This document shows, piece by piece, positions 8,730 to 14,722 of a stretch of DNA of 14,722 nucleotides. Origin of the DNA: Euperipatoides rowelli (Eukaryota > Onychophora > Udeonychophora > Euonychophora > Peripatopsidae). Both the position numbers and the translations under genes were made by a program. Each line of letters begins with the position of its first letter. The stretch's first letter is position 1. The DNA lies in assembly GCA_003024985.2 (NCBI GenBank), contig PXIH01S0000132.1, one strand, 5' to 3'. The notes under the pieces were generated by a model. That model was not told the origin of the DNA. It saw nothing but the letters and a program-made list of their open reading frames with translations, and ran no database searches.

Positions 8730-9290
8730 ATAAAAAAAATTGATACAGAAACCAAAAAAGATATGCATCTTGCTAAAGTACTAGAATATTATATCACACC
8801 AATTTTCTATTCTCAAAGAATTACATAGACTCCAAACTGGAATAGTGTGGAGGAAGTGATGTTACATTAACTTTTTAGTGACCAAGACTGAAACAATATA
8901 TTGAATAAATAACTAACAGTTGGCGTTACCTGTAGGTACGATGGGCTAAGGACATTCCCAAGAACTTAAACATCCTCGGATCATACATTCTAGATCATGG
9001 TAAGGCACACATGGATTTTGCTGGCCCAGTTGGAGATCACATTTTGGTGATAGTAGACACATTTTCCAAATGGCCTGAAGTGAGACAAATGACCGACTGA
9101 TAATATACAGCACATACAGTCTTCATCCTAGAAAGTAATTTCCTTTATTTTAGCTACCTACTCAAATGGCCTCAATTCATTTCCATAGAGTTTGTCTAAT
9201 TCTTCAAAAATCTGTCATCCACCACACCTTAACCCCACTTTTCCATCCAACCCCAAATGATCAGGCAGAGAAGTTTTTTAGGTTTTAAAA
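8730..9290 (+). pseudogene. gypsy integrase remnant
   Basis: KIDTETKKDMHLAKVLEYY near 8736-8800 fits the TxxDxxLxxVxxYI segment that precedes the integrase zinc finger. From 8922 a frame leads into HMDFAGPVGDHILVIVD and FSKWPEV (family HxDFAGPxxGxxFLVVVDxxSKWPEV, the first catalytic Asp region), then two stops. The later PQFISIEF marks the second catalytic region, where the family has SDNGxQFxSxEF, but its SDNG is degraded here. A +1 shift gives KSVIHHTLTPLFHPTPNDQAEKFF (in pieces: HHTLTPLFHP and NDQAEKFF), matching HxxTxPYHPxTNGxAERFV with the third catalytic Glu present. Confidence 0.88.
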
Positions 9291-9366
9291 TCATTTCTTG
9301 CTAAAATGGATAATTTTTTAAATTTAACTTTAAAGATCCATTACTTGTGATTTGCATATCAAACTA

Positions 9367-9709
9367 CATAACTATGTAACCAATACTGGAAAATTTTCAG
9401 CAGATTTTTTTTTTGGTCGACAATTGAAAAAACAGCTTCAACTTAGGCCTATTATGTTCTAAAAAATCTGATTTCAATTTTGCAGTTTGCTCTAGAATAT
9501 TTTTGAAACAGAAAAAAAGGCCAAACAGTGGGAAGACTACCTGTACCATATAGCCTATAGATAAGAAATATGGATCAGTCACTTTAGTGAAATTTGATGG
9601 ATGTTTTGGCAAATGCCATATTATAGATCAGCTTCATTCCAAAAATGAAGACAAAATATTACGGACTAGCTCGACTCCGGAATTCAAAGCACATCTATCT
9701 ATTTTCTAA
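9367..9709 (+). pseudogene. gypsy pol C-terminal tail
   Basis: HNYVTNTGKFSADFFFGRQ matches the RxTxHxTTGxSPAELLxGRxLRT block found after integrase in gypsy pol. After a gap, YGSVTLVKFDGCFGKCHII and DQLH follow, the usual Y-V...W.RHIDQL ending, and a frame open to TAA at 9707-9709. Part of this region is also an open frame on the minus strand (9397-9612), which is only a shadow. Confidence 0.72.
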
Positions 9710-10321
9710 TCTACATATCTTAGGAGTAATAATAGGTCTTAATCACAAAATCAAGTCTATCACGGGCTATTAATTTTACCATTTAATTTAAGAAGACTAT
9801 ATTATTGTCTATTGAAGTGATTTGTAGTTCTCTTAAAATTATTAACTGTTAATTTACTTTGAGTTTACACGAGTTACCGCAGGTATAGCTCGCTCTAAAA
9901 AAAATAATATAATAAAACTTATTAGAATTAACATTAAAGACCATTAATTTATAGTGGTCAATTCATTTATTAAACTTAGTTATAAACGTCAGGCTATTAC
10001 ACTGTCTCCCCACATGGACATATTAAATGAATCATTAAATTTTTTGTTTTGGTATTATGACGAATAAATCTTTTAAAGAAAATTAATGCAACAGTCGTAT
10101 TTTACAACTTCAATTTGCATTTAATGCTTTTATTTCAGAATGGCCAGGTTCTCGTCTTTGTATTTTATATGTGACAAGATGCTTTAGAGTTCAGCATGAT
10201 GTTACAGTAATTGCACTCTTAGTTCATACCATACAGCCTGCGGTATTGTTTTCAGCATGTTATGCATGTGTAGTAATGACATTGCTTGTTTGTTTTTTCT
10301 TTTCTTTTTTTTTATTATTAG
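9710..10321. other. AT-rich non-coding stretch, probable intron end
   Basis: No supported gene. It ends with a strong 3' splice-site context: TTTTTTCTTTTCTTTTTTTTTATTATTAG up to 10321. If the gypsy element had a 3' LTR it should start here, but without a second copy I cannot define it. Confidence 0.45.
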
Positions 10322-10366
10322 TGCCTCCCTCACCTGCTTACCCCGAACAAACCAGAGCAGGAAATA
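10322..10366 (+). CDS. candidate internal exon (45 nt, phase 1-1) of an unrecognised host gene
   Basis: This is the best-defined exon of the set. It has a long polypyrimidine tract and TTAG acceptor, and a perfect consensus donor AATA|GTAAGT (GT at 10367-10368). The 45 nt are markedly richer in C and G than the surroundings and read PPSPAYPEQTRAGN with a 2-nt head (TG) and 1-nt tail (A). Spliced after the 84-nt exon at 3350-3433 (ending in G) the split codon becomes GTG, Val. The proline-rich, polar sequence looks like a linker or intracellular tail rather than a folded domain. The gene is not recognised, and the following exon is not visible in the window. Confidence 0.55.
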
Positions 10367-11470
10367 GTAAGTAACATGTTGTCATTGCGGCTGAATGATT
10401 GTCTATTATCCTTTGTCATCGTTAAGTGTGATTTGTACGCTGACATCTCATTCTGAACACATTTGTGCTAAGCAGCTTTTGCTCTGTGTTTAGTACATAT
10501 ATTGAAAAGACCCTAGCTGTATTATTATTTCTTGCTATTTTTTATTTTAATACATTTAACAGATATGTAGCATTTTGTTGAAATTGTTACACTAACAAGC
10601 ATGACACCAAAGTGTTTTTATTTCTTACGCTCTAACATTTTTTTTTGTACTTTGACTAGAGTTTTTAACAAAGTTTTAACGAGCTTAATTATACAAGTGT
10701 TAAAAAGATTGCTAAATTATATTGTACTTAATAAATTTTGAAGCTTTTTTTAATTGAAATTAACAAAATAGTAAAGTAAGATAAACATGTTATAAAACAA
10801 AAAATGTATAAGCCTTTTTTGATTGACATAAAATATTAATTTTTAGACTTGTTTACAAGAGATTGCCATTTTATTCAGCCATTAGCATTTTAAATGCATC
10901 ATTAGTGTATATATCATAATTTTGTTTAATTTTTCAAATTGGAAACTACTTTATGTGCTAGATCACCTAAGCACATTGATTTAATGTGGCTTAAGGCAGT
11001 TTTCTACAAACTGCGAAATCACAAGGGTTGCTTAAAAGAGTCCCTAATAAGTTTTTTTAAACAATTGATAGTATTATTTCTATATTATTGATAGTATTAT
11101 TTATATAGCCTGATTTGTACGGGACTTATTTTCCTCTAGGACAGCTGTAAAATTTTACTTTCCTCCAGGACATCAGGAAAACTAATCCAATGGGAATGTA
11201 CATAAAAGTAATAAGTCTGTAAAACTTTCCCCCTATTATTTACCCTGGGGAAAGCATTTTACTGGAGACCCCATTAAAACAAAATTCTGTTCAGACACAT
11301 TTGCTAGTAATAATTAAACCAAATGGATGTTTATTTAAATTTAGACCTGCACAGTAAATATCATGGTGTAATTTTTATTTTATTATTTTTTAATTATTTA
11401 ATGAAAGATTTAAGCAAAATGCTTAAATATAAATAAAACAAATATTGATTTTAATCTATAGTAACATATT
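10367..11470. other. AT-rich non-coding stretch, probable intron
   Basis: No gene is seen. Pyrimidine-rich AG acceptor-like sites at about 10659, 11138 and 11167 are followed by stops or by frames of the wrong phase. A less AT-rich patch (11107-11290) contains two similar TTCCTCYAGGACA words 29 bases apart and may be part of an unrecognised repeat. Confidence 0.4.
11064..11102 (+). repeat. short tandem duplication, period 23
   Basis: ATTGATAGTATTATTT occurs at 11064-11079 and exactly again at 11087-11102, separated by seven bases. Confidence 0.85.
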
Positions 11471-11809
11471 CATTTTACATTGGAATATGCTGCCCCAGCT
11501 TGGGCATCATTTATAACAAATTCACAATCTAATAAAATTGAATCAATTCAAAATAGATCGCTAAGAGTTATTTTGGAAGACAATAAACTGCCTTATCAAC
11601 AACAAATTTGAAATCCCTAGTCTCAAGACGAGAAGACTTATTACAATTTGCAAGAAACTTTTTTTAAGGAATTTCCACAATTTTTAACATCAACTCATGC
11701 CATGCAATCAGGCTTTAACATCAGAAATTGTAATAAATTTATTTTGATCAAATTCAAAACTGTAAGATATAAAAAAATCACCCATAATTCACATGATCAA
11801 CTTTCTTAA
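11471..11809 (+). pseudogene. non-LTR retrotransposon RT C-terminus (CR1/Jockey-like) relic
   Basis: The first frame reads LEYAAPAWASFITNSQSNKI and then ESIQNRSLRVILEDN, the conserved LEYAxPVWxxxxxxxxxxLExVQxRxLRxI segment after the RT domain of CR1/Jockey-group LINEs. A second frame gives FEIPSLKTRRLITICKKLF (family LxSLxxRRxxLxxxFxxK). A third gives FKEFPQFL... and KTVRYKKITHNS, resembling the RxTRYxxSxIPY ending. At least two frameshifts separate them. Upstream RT motifs (FADD) are not visible, so the copy looks 5'-truncated, as is normal for LINEs. The exact clade is uncertain. Confidence 0.8.
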
Positions 11810-12075
11810 TCTTATTAATCTCCCTGTAATAAATCCCATAATCATTTTCTGGGACTAGGGATTTAAATAATTTCTATCTGTATCAAATTTATTTGGTAAA
11901 TACAGTAAATCCATAATAATAATAATATATACAAACTAATACTGTATTGAAAAAAAGTAGTGAAAAAAGGAGAAAAATCTTGTAATGTCAATGTAGTTCT
12001 TTACTGTGAATATGTCATAACTTATTTATTACCTGGGGTGAATAATCTTTAGTAACCACAAATCTGACCACTTCC

Positions 12076-12247
12076 TGTAATATGGAATTGTGGGACTGTA
12101 CTGACCACACCTGCTGGTAGCCATTGGGCTGGATTATTATTTTTGACATTGTGAATAAAAGGAATGACTGACAACAACAAAGTGTTCATTTGTGGAATTA
12201 ATTTTAGTTGAGGCATTATCGAATTAATAAACAGTGAGATTTTAACA
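12076..12247 (+). mobile_element. copia-type 5' LTR (left boundary uncertain)
   Basis: The right end is set by the primer-binding site starting at 12248: the LTR would end ...GATTTTAACA, with the usual terminal CA. The left end could be the TGTAATATGG at 12076 (giving about 172 bp) or another nearby TG. The region contains AATAAA at 12154-12159 and 12226-12231, suitable as TATA-like/poly-A signals. No second LTR copy was found downstream to fix its limits, and no target-site duplication can be tested. Confidence 0.45.
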
Positions 12248-12262
12248 GGTTATGGGCCCAGC
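12248..12262 (+). promoter_or_regulatory. copia-type primer-binding site, initiator tRNA-Met anticodon arm
   Basis: GGTTATGGGCCCAGC is the reverse complement of the anticodon stem-loop segment GCTGGGCCCATAACC of eukaryotic initiator tRNA-Met. Copia of Drosophila and its relatives prime minus-strand DNA with an internal half of this tRNA rather than its 3' CCA end, so the site identifies the element class independently of the coding traces. It directly follows an LTR-like CA end. Confidence 0.85.
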
Positions 12263-12386
12263 CCGGTCGCGGACATATTAGGATTTTATTCAGTGACGGA
12301 TTCGTAAGGAAATTTTGACCATGTGAACCGCCATTTTGTTTGGACGATCGGAATTTTTATTTTGTGCATTAATTCTAGTTTGACCT

Positions 12387-12790
12387 ATGAATACAGACAA
12401 AATACTCGAAGGCATAAACTGTGACACTTGGATAATGGATACGGTAGCAAATGTTCATATGTGCAAATCAATTAAATGTTTGATCGACGCTGAAATAATG
12501 GAAACTGATGCAGCAGTGGATAATGTATACTACGAAGGACGTAGAGCTAAGGGCTATCTCTCGATTATTTGATGGAAATAAACCAATCCCTATAAACAAT
12601 GTGATGATTGTGCCAGATTTAACAAGAAATGTCTTGTCTATTGGAGTATTGATTATAAAGGATTCACAGTAACCTTTGAAGGTGAAAATTGCATGATTCG
12701 TCATAAAGAAAAACTAGTACTTGAAGCTGCTTTGATCAACGATCTATATGCAATTATAACGAAAAGATCGGATATTAACATAAAAAACAA
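12387..12790 (+). pseudogene. copia gag start fused to protease and GAG-pre-integrase region
   Basis: The ATG at 12387 opens with a few gag-like residues (MNTDKILEGIN), followed at once by WIMDTVANVHMC, which matches the copia protease site WxxDSGAxxHM with the glycine replaced by valine. About the whole of gag is thus missing. A frameshift near 12540 leads to LRAISRLFDGNKP and NNVMIVPDLTRNVLSIGVL (family LxNVLYVPxLxxNLLSVxxL). A one-base loss near 12650 leads to KGFTVTFEGENC and LINDLYAI (family GxxVxFxxxxCxI...LYxL), the end of the GAG-pre-integrase segment. In a normal copia element the integrase zinc finger (WHxRLGH) follows, but here ankyrin sequence does. Confidence 0.85.
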
Positions 12791-12793
12791 ACA

Positions 12794-13104
12794 ACGCAAA
12801 TTATTCATTATACGGCAAGAGTAGAAAACCTTGCTATAGTCACAACCTATTGACAATGGAGTAAATATTGAAAGTGAATATGTCAGTGTTTGGTCTACTA
12901 TACATTTAGCTGTTAAGGAAGAACATTTAAATGTGGTTAAAGATTTCATTAAGTATGAGACAAATTTGGAGAGTAAAATGTATGAATTGATTGCATTGCC
13001 TATAAATATTGCTAATGGACAGATGTTTGTGATTCAAGAGCTTTATAAGCATGGAGCAAATACTGAAATTAAAAGAGAATGATTATACTCCTTTATATTC
13101 TTTG
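12794..13104 (+). pseudogene. captured ankyrin-repeat segment (about three and a third repeats)
   Basis: Repeat 1 (about 12794-12884) reads TQIIHYTARVENLAIV then, after a one-base shift near 12850, DNGVNIE. Repeat 2 (12885-12983) is exactly 33 residues with STIHLAVKEEHLNVVKDFI and NLESK. Repeat 3 (12984-13080) is again 33 residues with LPINIANGQMFVIQEL and HGANTEIK. Repeat 4 begins DYTPLYSL (13081-13104) and stops abruptly. These follow the ankyrin consensus TPLHxAxxxGHxxVVxxLLxxGAxxxx. A second frameshift sits at about 13077. No intron-like interruption is seen, so the source may have been mRNA or a single exon. Ankyrin repeats are protein-binding modules; the donor gene cannot be named. Confidence 0.85.
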
Positions 13105-13537
13105 GACTGGGAAATGATCAAAAGAGCACTAAAGCACCTAATCGGGACAGTTGACTTCAAATTACGATTAGGAGGGACAGATAATCTGATGTTAGTTTAT
13201 TTTGTAAAGCTGATTGGGGTGGGGATTTAAAATCATTGCAATCCACATCTGACAAGTACATTTTTTGGGAAGAAGCCTAGTTTTTCAAACAAAACACACA
13301 GAGGATGGTTACTTTCTCCTGGGGGAGTATATTGATCGAGGAGTCATGAATTTAAAATATTACCATCCCCCTGAACTAATTGAAAACCCCTTATCTAAAT
13401 TATCCCTAAAATATTTTTCAAAACAATGTAACCATGATGGGATTGAAGGCCTGAGGGTTTATAAAGAAGTCTTTGATTCCTACATTGAGGGGAGTGTCAG
13501 ATACCAATCTCTGAACGTGGGCTTCACCGGGTCGTAA
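13105..13537 (+). pseudogene. copia RT end and RNase H, internally deleted
   Basis: Continuing in the frame of the last ankyrin repeat, DWEMIKRALKHLIGT matches the copia RT/RNase H joint HWxAAKRxLRYLxGT, then LRLGGTDNL. A shift at about 13205 gives ADWGGDLKSLQSTS, the copia RNase H motif DADWAGDxxxRxSTSGY with the catalytic Asp retained, followed by FFLGRS. About 60-70 residues of RNase H are then missing and the trace resumes at once with TKHTEDGYFLLGEYI (family TKHIDIxYHFIRE), GVMNLKYY and IENPLSKLSLKYF (family IADxLTKxLxxxxF). The frame ends at a TAA at 13535-13537. The open frame from 13265 is part of this polyprotein and starts with TTG, not a true start. Confidence 0.88.
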
Positions 13538-13548
13538 TAATTAGCCTC

Positions 13549-13582
13549 CTAGGGTTCAGTTCCCCTTAATTTTGAACCCTAG
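13549..13582 (+). repeat. perfect 10-bp inverted repeat (hairpin) after the copia pol stop
   Basis: CTAGGGTTCA (13549-13558) and TGAACCCTAG (13573-13582) are exact reverse complements around a 14-base loop. The hairpin begins 12 bases after the pol stop codon. It may be an RNA structure in the element's 3' region, part of an eroded LTR or another repeat's terminus. No function can be assigned from sequence alone. Confidence 0.85.
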
Positions 13583-13589
13583 TCTATTC

Positions 13590-14722
13590 GAAGACCAACT
13601 ATTGGATTTTCATAAACTAATTATGTCTACAACTTCATAATAGTCATCTTAGGTAAAAATAGCCTAGACTTTCATAAGCCATCTTTACAAAGTCTGACAA
13701 TTATTTTATTGCATAGGTAGCCTAAGTCATGTTTTATTTTACTGTAGTTAACAAACAGCAAACCAACATTAGTTTTAATATTAGTTCATCCATTATATAA
13801 ATACACACACAATAAAACTAGACAGGCTAAATCACCATTTAATTACCACATCTTAGTATATACCTACTACCTAAAAACAGATCGGCGTAAGCATAAATCA
13901 CTATACATACACAAATAAGTTTATTTTATAAGTATAGGCGACTCTAATATATGACAACTAAAGATAAAGGATTACACATTATTTTGTATGGTTATTTGAA
14001 ATTAGATTGCAACAAGTAATAAGATTGAAAGGAGACCCCATTTTATTAACTTTAATAAAATATACGACCAAGTGCTGCCCAAGGAAAGTAAAGAGGAGAA
14101 AGAATTTATTCTTTATTTTTCACTAATTTGAATATTTAAATTAGCTACCACCCCTATCACATGTACCCAACATTTAAGGACATCTGACTGAAATTAAACA
14201 ACTTCCTGTAGAAATGAAAAACACATTTTGATAAAAATAATGATGGTCACACACACAAACAAAAATTGAATTAGCAAGACATGTTTATTCTGTTAAAATT
14301 TATATATTGACAAAATCACCATTCCCAAAATATTACAATTTCCCAATAATAATTTATAAAATATTAAGTAAAGTCATGACTAAAATTATTTTAAATATAT
14401 TTTAGGTAGAGCCAATCTATGGTATTTAAAGAGAAGGAGGGGAATTAAATTTAAGTTAGGATTCGGGATTATTGAATATAATTTGGATTTTAAAATGTCT
14501 CTGGATTTAAGTATCTGCTACAAAGTTTACATCTGGAACAGTCTATTTTATATTAGGTTAACAGTTGAAGTCTGGATTAAAAGTTTGATTCAGTTCTCTG
14601 CTGGATTATCTGCTTTAATTGCATCAGTGTCAGCTTGGCTCTGTTTTGAATCAGTTTTATTAACATCTGCTTGCTCGGGATACATTGAGTTGTATAATAT
14701 TGGTGAAATTTATCAGGAACAT
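13590..14722. other. AT-rich non-coding stretch
   Basis: No convincing gene. There are polypurine runs at about 14091-14104 and 14428-14446 (AAAGAGAAGGAGGGGA) of the kind that precede 3' LTRs, but no sequence after them matches the LTR end at 12076-12247. A 31-codon hydrophilic minus-strand frame (14685 to 14590) has no acceptor or family support. CTGGATT words recur at about 14480-14610. Confidence 0.4.

Larger units (their letters stand above)
6395..9709 (+). mobile_element. Ty3/gypsy LTR retrotransposon pol relic
   Basis: Successive, correctly ordered traces of protease, PR-RT linker, reverse transcriptase, RNase H, the segment before integrase, the integrase core and a post-integrase tail lie on the + strand in changing frames. 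The order RT-RNase H-integrase defines the Ty3/gypsy class, since copia has integrase first. The C-terminal KCHIIDQLH-type ending resembles Mag-like elements. Stops and frameshifts occur throughout, and the RT is split by unrelated DNA at about 6976-7655. No flanking LTRs or primer-binding site could be identified. If the exon model is right, the element sits in the intron between 3433 and 10322, in the same orientation as the gene. Confidence 0.88.
12076..13582 (+). mobile_element. copia-type retrotransposon carrying captured ankyrin repeats
   Basis: This is the whole chimeric element as far as it can be seen: LTR end, initiator tRNA-Met primer site, leader, ATG, gag start joined to protease and GAG-pre-integrase, about three ankyrin repeats in the place of integrase and most of RT, the RT/RNase H tail, and a 3' hairpin. 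All parts are collinear on the + strand. Compared with a full copia element (about 5 kb, one gag-pol frame) the coding part is reduced to about 1.15 kb. The copy is inactive: several frameshifts, stops and a protease-site Gly to Val change. The 3' LTR is missing or unrecognisable. Confidence 0.75.

Noticed and set aside
9397-9612. 71-codon minus-strand open frame
   Set aside because: Shadow of the gypsy pol C-terminal tail read on the opposite strand.
11139-11205. Possible exons after TTTCCTCTAG and TTTCCTCCAG
   Set aside because: In the required phase both hit stops within a few codons; the two sites look like copies of a small repeat instead.
12468-12949. Two minus-strand frames (12468-12704, 12701-12949)
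   Set aside because: They lie opposite the clear copia and ankyrin traces on the + strand and have no motifs of their own.
13105-13150. Reading DWEMIKRALKHLIG as the fourth ankyrin helix
   Set aside because: It fits the copia RT/RNase H joint (HWxAAKRxLRYLxGT) better, and the next residues lead directly into the RNase H ADWGGD...STS motif.
14590-14685. Minus-strand 31-codon hydrophilic frame near the window edge
   Set aside because: No acceptor site, no recognised motif, and in-frame stops just upstream; too short to support.
1-14722. tRNA, rRNA, CRISPR or bacterial operon features
   Set aside because: No cloverleaf-like, rRNA-like or regularly spaced repeat structure was seen; the initiator-tRNA match at 12248 is only 15 bases, antisense to the tRNA, and sits at an LTR end.

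Overview
The window reads as AT-rich nuclear DNA of an invertebrate animal. It is non-coding-dominated, has no bacterial-style dense gene order, and carries candidate short exons with AG/GT borders and polypyrimidine tracts. It also holds decayed copies of three retrotransposon classes: Ty3/gypsy, Ty1/copia and non-LTR. A copia primer-binding site against the anticodon arm of initiator tRNA-Met, together with recurrent TACTGTATA and TAGGCCTA/TAGCCTA words, would fit an arthropod, perhaps a crustacean. This assignment is inference and only moderately secure. One N is present at 1196.

Host gene layer (+ strand). Three short stretches look like exons of one gene with very large introns: 624-710, 3350-3433 and 10322-10366. 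Each follows an AG acceptor, begins with TG, is open in the same relative frame (2-nt head, 1-nt tail, phase 1-1), has a length divisible by three and is less AT-rich than its surroundings. Two weaker microexon candidates (2756-2770, 4840-4866) have the same phase. I do not recognise the protein.

Mobile element layer. A Ty3/gypsy pol relic lies at about 6395-9709 (+). It has traces of protease, the protease-RT linker, RT, RNase H, integrase and a post-integrase tail. It is broken by stops and frameshifts and, within RT, by about 0.6-0.7 kb of foreign DNA (about 6976-7655). A non-LTR retrotransposon RT C-terminus lies at 11471-11809 (+). A possible minus-strand LTR with a tRNA-Trp-like primer site lies near 4282-4560.

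The most unusual object is at about 12076-13582 (+). It is a compact copia-type element: an LTR end, an initiator-tRNA-Met primer-binding site, a leader, an ATG, then a gag start joined to degenerate protease/GAG-pre-integrase sequence. Where integrase and most of RT should follow, there are instead about three ankyrin repeats (12794-13104). These run in the same open frame into the copia RT/RNase H tail. The RNase H is itself internally deleted, and a perfect 10-bp inverted repeat follows the last stop. This looks like a retroelement that captured ankyrin-repeat coding sequence. The copy here is dead (frameshifts, stops), but related intact copies may exist elsewhere in the genome. All confidently recognised coding relics and exons are on the + strand.
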